A stretch of DNA of 64,000 nt from Magnetospira sp. QH-2 (GTDB lineage Bacteria > Pseudomonadota > Alphaproteobacteria > Rhodospirillales > Magnetospiraceae). The notes under the pieces were generated by a model. That model made no database searches, was not told the DNA's origin, and was given only the letters and a program-made list of their open reading frames with translations. Where the stretch lies: contig NZ_FO538765.1 of assembly GCF_000968135.1 (NCBI RefSeq), positions 62,001-126,000 of the forward strand, read 5' to 3'. Positions 25,607-34,225 of the stretch are shown one piece after another. Positions within the stretch are counted from its first letter, which is position 1. Every line of letters starts with the position of its first letter. The position numbers and the translations under genes are program-made.

Positions 25607-26137
25607 TCAGTCAGCGAATTCGATGGCCTCGATAATGGCGTCGATTCCCGCTTGGGCACAAGCGCCGTCGATGCTGTTGCGATCGCTCTCGCCACGCGGG
25701 GCGCCGGAGACGCCGATGGCGCCGACCGTTGCCCCCGCCGCTTCGACAATCCGACCGCCGGGAATCAGCAAGGTGCCGGGAATATCCGGAATGCGCGCGG
25801 GCAGCACGCCTTCGGCCAACAGCGCTGCCAGGTTTCCGGTGGATTCGCGAAAGCTGTTGGCGGTCCAGGCCTTGCCCATGGCCGTGTCGATGGTATGGGG
25901 CCCGGCGAACCGATCGCGCAGCAGAACCTGGGCATGGCCGCCCCGGTCGACCACCGCCACCGCCACCGCGTACCCGGCCTCCTTGCAGTGATCCAAGGCC
26001 GCTCTGGCGGCGGTCTGCGCCAAGTCCAGGGACAATGTCCGCTGGCCATGCAGGGCGGGACCCTCGGCAAGGGACTTGCTCGGAAGCGTGAGGGTCACCC
26101 CAAACAGGGCACCAAGAACAATAAGGAAGCGATACAT
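25607..26137 (-). CDS. Exported GlcG/HbpS-family heme-binding-like protein
   Basis: 176 residues. A signal peptide (FLIVLGALFGVTLTLPSKSLA) precedes the family domain: LDHCKEAGYAVAVAVVDRGG, VLLRDRFAGPHTIDTAMGKA, TANSFRESTGNLAALLAEGV, GTLLIPGGRIVEAAGATVGA and IGVSGAPRGESDRNSIDGAC. HbpS members bind heme and sense redox state; GlcG members are of unknown function. The export signal favours a periplasmic role. It precedes the ABM gene and lies close to the heme peroxidase. Confidence 0.85.
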   Translation of the reverse strand: MYRFLIVLGALFGVTLTLPSKSLAEGPALHGQRTLSLDLAQTAARAALDHCKEAGYAVAVAVVDRGGHAQVLLRDRFAGPHTIDTAMGKAWTANSFRESTGNLAALLAEGVLPARIPDIPGTLLIPGGRIVEAAGATVGAIGVSGAPRGESDRNSIDGACAQAGIDAIIEAIEFAD

Positions 26138-26499
26138 GGTCTTGCCTTTCGTACGGGTTCAGGGACTCGCACGAATGTAAGGACTGGTCCGAGCATGGGG
26201 AAATTTTATTTCCCCATGGGATTCATAGGCTAAGTCAATGAGTGAGGTGGGTTTAAGTCAGTACTATTGACCTAGTTGCCTCTTTCAGGCAGACTGCACG
26301 ACCGTTACAAATCCCGGAACCCGTCAAGCAAGGGGTTCCGAACCTGAGCCGGACATGGTAATAGCCCCGCGCGGGCCGCGCCGTGATCCATGGATTGGAC
26401 TGGCACGGGTTTGCCGAATGCCGCCCGTCAGGGGCGCCTGGGGTTGGTTATCATCGACCACTCTGGAAAATCAGGACCCCGCTTTTGAGGGAGTGAATT
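26138..26499. other. 362-bp upstream region of gltB
   Basis: The region carries the start sites of the minus-strand GlcG gene and of gltB. It contains a perfect hairpin at 26315-26340 (listed separately) and the ribosome site TTTTGAGGGAGTGAATT before gltB. No open gene or convincing sigma-54 promoter was seen. Confidence 0.45.
26315..26340. promoter_or_regulatory. Perfect 8-bp stem hairpin upstream of gltB
   Basis: CGGAACCC (26315-26322) pairs with GGGTTCCG (26333-26340) around a 10-base loop. No T-run follows, so it is not a standard terminator. It lies about 160 bases before gltB and may be a regulator site or leader structure. Confidence 0.35.
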
Positions 26500-29400
26500 A
26501 TGAGAGCTGCTGGCTATCCGGCTCCGAGGGGCCTCTACGACCCCGCCAATGAACATGACGCCTGTGGTGTCGGTTTCATCTGTCATGTGAAGAATCAAAA
26601 GAGCCACCATGTGGTCAGCCAGGGTCTTGAGATCCTGAAAAACCTGACCCACCGCGGCGCTGTTGGGGCCGATCCCCTGGCCGGCGATGGGGCCGGTATC
26701 CTGATTCAGTTGCCCGATGCCTTTCTGCGCGCTGAATGCGCTGCGTTGGGGTTCGATCTGCCGGAAGCGGGTCACTACGGCGTCGGCATGTTGTTCCTGC
26801 CCAAGGATGATACCAGCCGCGCCACCTGCGAGGCCCGGATCGAAAAGATCGTCCTTGAAGAGGGCCAGACGGTTCTCGGCTGGCGCGAGGTGCCAACGGA
26901 CAATGCCGGAATCGGCGAAAGCGTGCTTGCGGTCGAACCGGCGATTCGGCAGGTGTTCATTGGCCGGACCGCCAGTCTGGCCGATCAGGATGCCTTTGAG
27001 CGCAAACTCTATGTGATTCACAAGCGGGTGCAGAACGAGTGCCGCCAGATCGATGTGCCCGATGCACAGATGGTCTATGTGCCCTCCATGTCCTCGCGCA
27101 CCATTGTCTACAAGGGAATGCTGCTGGCTGATCAGGTGGATGCCTATTATCAGGACCTGACCGACGAGCGCATGGTTTCGGCCCTGGCCCTGGTGCACCA
27201 GCGGTTTTCCACCAATACCTTCCCCAGTTGGGAGTTGGCTCATCCGTTCCGCATGATCTGTCACAACGGCGAGATCAATACGGTACGCGGCAACATCAAT
27301 TGGATGAACGCCCGTCGCAATGGCATGGTTTCCAGCCTGCTGGGTGACGACCTGCCCAAGATCTGGCCGGTGATCGCCGAGGGACAGTCGGATTCGGCGA
27401 GCTTCGACAACGCGTTGGAGCTCCTGGTTCAGGGCGGCTACAGCATGGCTCATGCCATGATGATGCTGGTCCCCGAAGCCTGGTCGGATAATCCGTTTAT
27501 GGGAATCCACCGCAAGGCCTTTTACGAATACCATGCCGCGCTGATGGAGCCCTGGGATGGCCCCGCCGCCGTTTGCTTCACCGATGGGCGGCAGATCGGC
27601 GCCACCTTGGACCGCAATGGCCTGCGCCCGGCGCGCTATCTGGTCACCGACGATGATTTCGTGGTCATGGGATCGGAAATGGGCGTGCTGCCGGTGCCCG
27701 AGGACAAAATCGTCCAAAAGTGGCGGTTGCAGCCGGGCAAGATGCTGCTCATCGACCTGGAACAGGGCCGTATCATTTCCGACGAGGAAATGAAGAAGGA
27801 CCTGTCCCACAGCAAGCCCTATCGCCGCTGGCTGGCCGAGACGCAGATCATGTTGGAGCACCAGCCCGCCCAGGTGGCGGCCATGGCGCCGGATGACGAC
27901 ATCATCCTGCAACGGCAAAAGGCCTTCGGCTACAATCAGGAAGACCTAAAGTTCTTCCTCAAGCCCATGGCCCTGAGCGGCCAGGACCCGGTGGGTTCCA
28001 TGGGTGCCACCTCGGCGCTGGCGGTGCTCTCCGACAAGTCGCGGCTGCTCTATGACTATTTCCGGCAGAAGTTTGCCCAGGTGACCAATCCGCCCATCGA
28101 CCCGATCCGCGAGGAACTGGTCATGTCGCTGATTTCACTGATCGGTCCCCGGCCCAATATCCTGGACCTGGAAACCGGTGGACGGCACATGCGCCTGGAA
28201 GTCCGGCAGCCGATTCTGACCAATGGCGATCTGGAAAAGATCCGTCGCATCGACGATGCCCTGGGCGATTCCTTCCGCACCAGTACCATCAGCATCTGCT
28301 ATCCGGTGGAACAGGGCGAAGCAGGTCTGGGCCCGGCGCTCAAGGCACTGGTGGACAAGGCCGAGCGGGCCATCCGCGAGGACGGATACAACATTTTGAT
28401 CCTGTCCGACCGGGGCATGGATGCGGATCATGTGGCCATCCCGGCCTTGCTGGCCACGGCAGCGGTCCATCATCACTTGGTGCGCAACGGCCTGCGGACG
28501 GAGACCGGCCTGGTGGTCGAGACCGGCGAGGCCCGCGAGGTGCATCACTTCGCGGTGCTGGCGGGTTATGGCGCCGAGGCGGTCAATCCCTATCTGGCGC
28601 TGGACTCCCTGGCCAGCTTGCAGCCCAAGCTACCCGATCCGTTGGATCTGGACGAGATGCATGCCCGCTATATCAAGGCGGTGGACAAAGGTCTGTTGAA
28701 GGTGATGTCGAAGATGGGCATCTCCACCTACCAATCCTATTGCGGTGCGCAGATCTTTGATGCGGTGGGCGTGTCCCGCGACTTCATTGATGCTTATTTC
28801 GCCGGCACCGACACCACGGTCGAGGGTGTCGGTCTGGCCGAAGTGGCCGCCGAAACCATTCGTCGTCACCGCCAGGCCTATGCCTCGCACAAATACGACG
28901 AGCTGGATCCTGGCGGGTTCCTGTCGTATCGCCTGAAGGGCGAGGAGCATGTCTGGACGCCGGAAACCATCGGCGATCTGCAACATGCGGTGCGCATGAA
29001 CGACCAACAGCGCTATGATCAATATGCCCAGCGGGTCAACGATCAGTCCCGCAAGCTGTTGACCCTGCGCGGCCTGTTCGACATCAAGGAAGCCGCCAAC
29101 CCCATTTCCATTGACGAGGTGGAACCCGCCAGCGAGATCGTCAAGCGGTTCGCCACCGGCGCCATGTCCTTTGGCTCTATTTCCTACGAGGCGCACAGCA
29201 CTTTGGCTGTGGCCATGAACCGCATTGGCGGCAAATCCAATTCCGGCGAAGGCGGCGAAGAGCCGGAACGGTTCGTTCGCGAGTCCAATGGCGATCTGAA
29301 GCGCTCGGCCATCAAGCAGGTGGCCTCGGGCCGGTTCGGCGTGACCACCCACTACCTGGTCAATGCCGACGATATTCAGATTAAAATGGCCCAGGGCGCC

Positions 29401-31149
29401 AAGCCCGGTGAAGGTGGCCAGTTGCCCGGCCACAAGGTCAATCGGACCATTGCCCGGGTGCGCCATTCGACCCCGGGTGTCGGCCTGATTTCGCCGCCGC
29501 CGCATCATGACATCTATTCCATCGAGGATCTGGCGCAGCTCATCTATGACCTGAAGAACGTCAATCCCAAGGCGCGGATTTCGGTCAAGCTGGTCTCCGA
29601 GGTGGGTGTGGGCACGGTGGCCGCGGGCGTTTCCAAGGCCCATGCGGACCATGTGACCATCTCCGGCTTCGACGGTGGCACCGGCGCCTCGCCGCTGACC
29701 TCCATCAAGCATGCGGGCAGCCCCTGGGAGATCGGCCTCGCCGAAACCCATCAGACTCTGGTGCTCAACAAGCTGCGTGGCCGCATCGCGGTGCAGGCCG
29801 ATGGCGGCATGCGCACCGGCCGTGACGTGGTGATCGGTGCGCTGCTGGGCGCTGATGAATTCGGCTTTGCTACCGTGGCTCTCATCGCCGAGGGCTGCAT
29901 CATGATGCGTAAATGCCATCTCAATACCTGCCCGGTGGGTGTCGCCACCCAGGACCCGGAACTGCGTAAAAAGTTCCTCGGCCAGCCGGAACACGTGATT
30001 GCCTACTTCATGTTTGTCGCCGAGGAAGTGCGCAAGTACATGGCGAGCATGGGTTTCCGCAAGTTCGAGGAAATGATCGGTCACTCCGAGATGCTCGACA
30101 TGCGCAAGGCGATGGATCACTGGAAGGCGCGCGGACTGGATTACAGCCGCATCCTGACCAAGCCCGAGGCCGATGAAAAGACGGCGGTCTTCAATTGCGA
30201 GGTTCAGGATCATGGTCTGGACAAGCAGCTGGACAACAAGCTGATCGCCGAGGCCAAACCGGCCCTGAAGAGCGGCACCGCCGTGCAGATCACCACCGAC
30301 ATCCGCAACACCGACCGTTCGGTGGGCGCCATGCTGTCGGGCCGGGTCGCCGAGGCCCATGGTCACGAGGGCCTGCCCGAGGATACCATTTCGGTGAAAC
30401 TCAAGGGGACCGCGGGCCAGTCCTTTGGCGCCTGGGTCGCTCGGGGTGTCACCTTGGAGCTTGAAGGCGAAGCCAACGACTATGTGGGCAAGGGCCTGTC
30501 CGGCGGACGGCTGGTGGTCTATCCGGCCGCCGAATGCCCCATCGTCGCCGAGGACAACATGATTGTCGGCAATACGGTGCTCTATGGTGCCATTGCCGGT
30601 GAATGTTACTTCCGCGGCATTGCCGGGGAACGCTTCGCGGTTCGCAACTCGGGGGCCATCGCGGTGGTCGAGGGAACCGGTGATCACGGCTGCGAATACA
30701 TGACCGGCGGCGTGGTCGTGGTGCTGGGCGCCACCGGCCGCAACTTCGCGGCGGGCATGTCCGGCGGGATCGCCTATGTGCTCGACGAAGCGGGTGACTT
30801 TGAAATGCGCTGTAACATGGCGATGGTCGAACTGGAACCGGTGATGGACGAGGCGGAAGCCTTGGAGGATCTGGACCACCAGGGTCTCGACCTGGAGACC
30901 CACGGTCGGGTGGACGTCATGGCGGATATGACCCGTCACGACGCCCTGCGCCTGCGGCAGTTGATCGAAAAGCATGCCCATTACACTGACAGCGCCCGGG
31001 CCAAGATAATCCTGGAGAATTGGGAGCAGATGCTGCCCAAGTTCCGCAAGATCATGCCGGTGGAATATCGCCGCGCCCTGCAAGAAATGCAGATCGCCAG
31101 AAACGTCGAAAAACAACAGGCCGGTCACGGTCTGCGTGGAGGGAAGTGA
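26500..31149 (+). CDS. gltB: Glutamate synthase (NADPH) large subunit
   Basis: 1549 residues, the usual length. A 21-residue propeptide precedes Cys22 in HDACGVGF, the N-terminal nucleophile of the class II glutaminase domain (22-~430). The central and FMN-binding synthase domains follow ([14 protein letters not shown]-like segment at ~890, [17 protein letters not shown] near 1060). The 3Fe-4S cysteines lie in [12 protein letters not shown] (C1133, C1139, C1144). The C-terminal GXGXG helix domain spans ~1270-1500. It converts 2-oxoglutarate and glutamine to two glutamates, using electrons from GltD. It is three bases from gltD and forms an operon with it. Confidence 0.97.
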   Translation: MRAAGYPAPRGLYDPANEHDACGVGFICHVKNQKSHHVVSQGLEILKNLTHRGAVGADPLAGDGAGILIQLPDAFLRAECAALGFDLPEAGHYGVGMLFLPKDDTSRATCEARIEKIVLEEGQTVLGWREVPTDNAGIGESVLAVEPAIRQVFIGRTASLADQDAFERKLYVIHKRVQNECRQIDVPDAQMVYVPSMSSRTIVYKGMLLADQVDAYYQDLTDERMVSALALVHQRFSTNTFPSWELAHPFRMICHNGEINTVRGNINWMNARRNGMVSSLLGDDLPKIWPVIAEGQSDSASFDNALELLVQGGYSMAHAMMMLVPEAWSDNPFMGIHRKAFYEYHAALMEPWDGPAAVCFTDGRQIGATLDRNGLRPARYLVTDDDFVVMGSEMGVLPVPEDKIVQKWRLQPGKMLLIDLEQGRIISDEEMKKDLSHSKPYRRWLAETQIMLEHQPAQVAAMAPDDDIILQRQKAFGYNQEDLKFFLKPMALSGQDPVGSMGATSALAVLSDKSRLLYDYFRQKFAQVTNPPIDPIREELVMSLISLIGPRPNILDLETGGRHMRLEVRQPILTNGDLEKIRRIDDALGDSFRTSTISICYPVEQGEAGLGPALKALVDKAERAIREDGYNILILSDRGMDADHVAIPALLATAAVHHHLVRNGLRTETGLVVETGEAREVHHFAVLAGYGAEAVNPYLALDSLASLQPKLPDPLDLDEMHARYIKAVDKGLLKVMSKMGISTYQSYCGAQIFDAVGVSRDFIDAYFAGTDTTVEGVGLAEVAAETIRRHRQAYASHKYDELDPGGFLSYRLKGEEHVWTPETIGDLQHAVRMNDQQRYDQYAQRVNDQSRKLLTLRGLFDIKEAANPISIDEVEPASEIVKRFATGAMSFGSISYEAHSTLAVAMNRIGGKSNSGEGGEEPERFVRESNGDLKRSAIKQVASGRFGVTTHYLVNADDIQIKMAQGAKPGEGGQLPGHKVNRTIARVRHSTPGVGLISPPPHHDIYSIEDLAQLIYDLKNVNPKARISVKLVSEVGVGTVAAGVSKAHADHVTISGFDGGTGASPLTSIKHAGSPWEIGLAETHQTLVLNKLRGRIAVQADGGMRTGRDVVIGALLGADEFGFATVALIAEGCIMMRKCHLNTCPVGVATQDPELRKKFLGQPEHVIAYFMFVAEEVRKYMASMGFRKFEEMIGHSEMLDMRKAMDHWKARGLDYSRILTKPEADEKTAVFNCEVQDHGLDKQLDNKLIAEAKPALKSGTAVQITTDIRNTDRSVGAMLSGRVAEAHGHEGLPEDTISVKLKGTAGQSFGAWVARGVTLELEGEANDYVGKGLSGGRLVVYPAAECPIVAEDNMIVGNTVLYGAIAGECYFRGIAGERFAVRNSGAIAVVEGTGDHGCEYMTGGVVVVLGATGRNFAAGMSGGIAYVLDEAGDFEMRCNMAMVELEPVMDEAEALEDLDHQGLDLETHGRVDVMADMTRHDALRLRQLIEKHAHYTDSARAKIILENWEQMLPKFRKIMPVEYRRALQEMQIARNVEKQQAGHGLRGGK

Positions 31150-31152
31150 GCC

Positions 31153-32571
31153 ATGGGCAAGCCGACCGGATTCATGGAAATCAACCGCCAAGCCCCGGGC
31201 TATGCCCCGGTGCACCAGCGGATCCGCCACTATCGGGAATTCGCCATCCAACTGGATGATCGGGAACTGGGCCGTCAGGGGGCCCGCTGCATGGATTGCG
31301 GCATTCCCTTCTGCCACGGTGGATGCCCGGTGGACAATCTCATCCCGGACTGGAACCATTCGGTCTATCGGGGGCGCTGGGAAGATGCTCTGCGCACCCT
31401 GCATTCGACCAATAATTTCCCCGAGTTCACCGGACGGGTCTGTCCGGCGCCCTGCGAGGCGTCTTGCACCTTGAACCTTACCGACGAAGCGGTGACCATC
31501 AAGAATATCGAGCTCAATACCATCGAGAAGGGCTGGGCCGCCAATCTGGTCAAGCCGCAGATTGCCAGCCACCGGACCGGCAAGCGCATTGCCGTGGTCG
31601 GGGCCGGTCCCGCCGGTCTGGCCGCTGCCCAGCAACTGGCCCGTGCCGGCCATGAGGTGGTGGTGATGGAAAAGAACGCCCGCATGGGCGGCCTGATGCG
31701 TTATGGCATTCCCGATTTCAAGCTGGAAAAATGGACCATTGACCGCCGCATGGCCCAAATGCAGGCCGAAGGTGTGGAGTTCCGCTCTGGCTGTCATGTG
31801 GGGGTCAATATCCCCACGGCCCGGCTGATGGAAAAATATGACGCCGTGGTTTTGGCCTGTGGATCGGAAAAGCCGCGCGATTTGCCGGTCCCGGGTCGGG
31901 ATTTGGACGGCGTCCATTTCGCCATGGATTTCCTCACCCAGCAGAACAAGCGGGTGGCCGACGAACCGTTCCCCGAGGAACACGAAATTATCGCCCGCGA
32001 CAAACATGTGGTGGTCATCGGTGGTGGCGATACCGGATCCGACTGCGTCGGCACCTCTATCCGCCATGGGGCGCGGAGCGTCACCCAGATCGAGATCATG
32101 CCCCGACCGCCGAAAGAAGAGTTCAAGCCGACGGTCTGGCCCAAGTGGCCCTTAAAGCTGCGCACATCGACCTCCCACGAGGAAGGCTGCGAGCGTCAGT
32201 GGAGCGTCATGACCACCTCGTTCGAGGGCGTCAACGGCAAGCTGACCAAACTCAACTGCGTCAAGGTCGATGACAAGATGCAGCCGGTGGCGGGCACCGA
32301 GTTCGTTCTCAAGGCCGACATGGCTCTATTGGCCATGGGCTTTGTCCATCCGGTTCATGAGGGTCTGGTCAGCGATCTCGAGCTGGAACTGGATCCGCGC
32401 GGCAACGTCTTGGCCGACTACGACAATTTCCAAAGCTCCAATTCCAAGGTGTTTTCCTGCGGCGACATGCGTCGGGGACAGTCCTTGATTGTCTGGGCGA
32501 TCAAGGAAGGCCGCCGTTGCGCCCGCGCCGTGGATGGCTTCTTGATGGGGGAAAGCCGCCTGCCGGGGTGA
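31153..32571 (+). CDS. gltD: Glutamate synthase (NADPH) small subunit
   Basis: 472 residues. The N-terminal adrenodoxin-like iron-sulfur region has [15 protein letters not shown] (Cys 46, 49, 54, 58) and [10 protein letters not shown]. An FAD-binding motif [13 protein letters not shown] is near residue 150 and the NADPH-binding [14 protein letters not shown] near 290. The end has [21 protein letters not shown]. It passes electrons from NADPH through FAD and 4Fe-4S clusters to GltB. It directly follows gltB; the ribosome site GGAGGGAAGTGAGCC lies within the gltB end. Confidence 0.97.
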   Translation: MGKPTGFMEINRQAPGYAPVHQRIRHYREFAIQLDDRELGRQGARCMDCGIPFCHGGCPVDNLIPDWNHSVYRGRWEDALRTLHSTNNFPEFTGRVCPAPCEASCTLNLTDEAVTIKNIELNTIEKGWAANLVKPQIASHRTGKRIAVVGAGPAGLAAAQQLARAGHEVVVMEKNARMGGLMRYGIPDFKLEKWTIDRRMAQMQAEGVEFRSGCHVGVNIPTARLMEKYDAVVLACGSEKPRDLPVPGRDLDGVHFAMDFLTQQNKRVADEPFPEEHEIIARDKHVVVIGGGDTGSDCVGTSIRHGARSVTQIEIMPRPPKEEFKPTVWPKWPLKLRTSTSHEEGCERQWSVMTTSFEGVNGKLTKLNCVKVDDKMQPVAGTEFVLKADMALLAMGFVHPVHEGLVSDLELELDPRGNVLADYDNFQSSNSKVFSCGDMRRGQSLIVWAIKEGRRCARAVDGFLMGESRLPG

Positions 32572-32574
32572 GCC

Positions 32575-32919
32575 TTGAAAAAGCTACCAAATGCGGCAGA
32601 GGCGGAGGTCGACGAGCGAAAAATCGTCGACTATCTGCTCTCTGAATAGCACGCGTTGGGGCGGGCCAAGGCGCGTTTTTTCATAGGGATCGGATTCTCG
32701 CGCGCCGAATGGCCTCTTTTGCGGGAGGCACTGCTCGCTCATGGGAGATCTGCTCAGGTTCTATCAACGGGCGAGACAGAATTCGAAAAAAAGTATACGG
32801 TAGAGGGTGAATTGCGAAGCCCGTTGGGGCGCATCGTCCTCCTTCGGACGGTGTGGTTTGTCGCCGAAGGGCGAATACGGCCCAAACTTGTGACCGCTTA
32901 TCCTGTTCGTTCGGAGTAA
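32575..32919 (+). pseudogene. DUF6883-type gene interrupted by an in-frame TAG
   Basis: From a TTG at 32575 the frame reads LKKLPNAAEAEVDERKIVDY, then a short LLSE, a TAG at 32647-32649, and continues HALGRAKARFFIGIGFSRAE to a stop at 32919. Start and continuation together form a single DUF6883-like domain (LPNA..A.VD.RK..DYLL...H..G.AKARFF..). The amber codon sits between two conserved parts, so this is either a recent nonsense mutation, readthrough, or a re-start at TTG 32656 that loses the N-terminus. It directly precedes a DUF4926 gene, a common pairing. The function of the pair is not established. Confidence 0.7.
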
Positions 32920-32922
32920 CCG

Positions 32923-33147
32923 ATGATCAAAGAATATGATCCAGTGGTTCTACAGTCTGACCTGCCGAACGCCGGCCTGGAGGCTGGTGATATCGGCACA
33001 GTGGTGATGATTCACGGGAACGGATCGGGTTACGAGGTGGAATTTGCCACGCTGTCTGGAATCACGGTTGCCGTGGAGACGGTGGCTGCCGCGAATATCC
33101 GACCTGTGGGCACCAAGGAAATCGCCCACGTGAGGAAAGTGGCGTAG
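32923..33147 (+). CDS. DUF4926 domain protein
   Basis: 74 residues. IKEYDPVVLQSDLPNAGLEA, then GDIGTVVMIHGNGSGYEVEF and a VAAANIRPV end, match the small beta-barrel-like DUF4926 proteins. It begins three bases after the end of the DUF6883 frame, with a TCGGAGTAACCG ribosome site. These two families frequently sit next to each other in accessory regions and may be a toxin/antitoxin- or immunity-like pair; that is inferred, not known. If the first gene is dead, this one may be an orphan partner. Confidence 0.75.
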   Translation: MIKEYDPVVLQSDLPNAGLEAGDIGTVVMIHGNGSGYEVEFATLSGITVAVETVAAANIRPVGTKEIAHVRKVA

Positions 33148-33583
33148 CAAGTTTTTCAATCGGGTTCCCGACCACGACACTTGACTGCTCATGCCATGGG
33201 AGCCCAGCAAGGCATTTGTCACGCCTGCAAGAAGGGAAGCCAATAAGCCATGGTTTACTGATTGTTGGAGATTGTCGGCACGGGAAGGCGAAGCGGAATC
33301 CTCGCCGGTGTACTCAGAGCAGATCCATCCCTCGCGGCCGATGCTCTTAAACTGACCCTTGCTGTGACAGAGTAAGGCGGAGAGCGTTCAACTTGAATAC
33401 CCAAGATGCTCAGATGATTGAGAATGTCACGGGTTGGTGTCGGAGTTTCCTAGCGCGTGTCGGGTCCAATCGGACCCGCTAGACACGCGCGACCTTATTG
33501 GAATCGATCACGTTTTTCATGTTTGATCGAATCCGATCAATCACGACGTGATCTAGCGTGGGCTCAAGAGAAAGTCCCGAATC
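33148..33583. other. 436-bp gene-free region with repeat DNA
   Basis: It separates the DUF4926 gene from the convergent SIS-domain gene. A palindromic repeat copy occupies 33451-33512. A 37-codon stop-to-stop frame (about 33268-33378) was seen but has no start codon of note or known family. The rest shows no gene. Confidence 0.45.
33451..33512. repeat. Dispersed palindromic repeat family, copy 2 (most complete)
   Basis: The arms GCGCGTGTCGGGTCC (33454-33468) and GGACCC-GCTA-GACACGCGC (33473-33491) are inverted repeats around AATC, followed by the tail GACCTTATTGGAATCGATCA. Copy 1 (14567-14602) shares the second arm and tail, and copy 3 (58376-58440, opposite orientation) shares the whole element. 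A degenerate trace (GACGTGATCTAGCG) follows at about 33545. It lies in a region between convergent genes. Confidence 0.7.
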
Positions 33584-34204
33584 TCAGAACAACCGCTCGG
33601 CAATCAGCGCCGGGTCCATGTTGGCCATGCGGATGTATTGGGCCAGCACATGCATCAGGGATTGATGGCTATCCTCTATGACACCGTAGTTGTCGGCCTC
33701 CACATGCAAATGATGGGTGGCGATTCCGGCCAGTCGTCCGCCGGTAAAACCAGTGAAGGCAATGACATCGATCTCATTGTCCCGTGCCCATTGGGCGGCG
33801 CGCACGACGTTTTCGGAATTCCCCGACGAACTGATGACCAGCAGTAGATCCCCCGGCCGGGCATCGGAGCGCAATGGGTAGAGGAACACGTCATCGTAGG
33901 AAAGGTCATTGGCGATGGCGGTCAACATGGGAATGTTAGACGACAACGAAATGATCCGGGGCTTCAGGTGGGTATCGGACTGCACCAGCTTGGCGTGGTC
34001 GCCGACAAAGCTATCGGCAATGGCCGCCGAGCCCCCATTGCCGCAAACATAAAGGCGTCCGCCGTTTTCGTAAGCGGCGGCCAGACGCTGGCCCGCCTGA
34101 TCCAGTTTGCTCCGGTCAATGGACTTCAGGGCATGGGCCAGGCGGTCCGCATAGGCGTCGAAATAGGAAGCGATGTCGGCATAGGAGTCATCGGGAAAGG
34201 TCAT
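33584..34204 (-). CDS. SIS-domain phosphosugar isomerase-like protein (GmhA/DiaA group)
   Basis: 206 residues. The SIS fold is shown by GGRLYVCGNGGSAAIADSFV, DARPGDLLLVISSSGNSENV and IAFTGFTGGRLAGIATHHLH. It is of the GmhA/DiaA length and layout. The family's catalytic His is kept in VIEDSHQSLMHVL, but the Glu of the GmhA HFAEEL segment is replaced (SFVGDHAKL), so sedoheptulose-7-phosphate isomerase activity is uncertain. It is 21 bases downstream of the NAD-glutamate dehydrogenase gene on the same strand and may be co-transcribed. Confidence 0.8.
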   Translation of the reverse strand: MTFPDDSYADIASYFDAYADRLAHALKSIDRSKLDQAGQRLAAAYENGGRLYVCGNGGSAAIADSFVGDHAKLVQSDTHLKPRIISLSSNIPMLTAIANDLSYDDVFLYPLRSDARPGDLLLVISSSGNSENVVRAAQWARDNEIDVIAFTGFTGGRLAGIATHHLHVEADNYGVIEDSHQSLMHVLAQYIRMANMDPALIAERLF

Positions 34205-34225
34205 CGGGTTCTCTGTTGTTGGCGG

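Noticed and set aside
26401-26414. Sigma-54-like sequence TGGCACGGGTTTGC before gltB
   Set aside because: The GG-to-GC spacing is one base too short; sigma-54 promoters do not tolerate this. The site is therefore not called a promoter.
28630-32067. 1145-codon open frame on the minus strand opposite gltB/gltD
   Set aside because: It is antisense to two clear enzyme genes, has no family resemblance, and is explained by the high GC third-position bias of gltBD.
33268-33378. 37-codon stop-to-stop frame in the gene-free region before the SIS gene
   Set aside because: No ribosome site or start and no recognisable family; too short to support a call.
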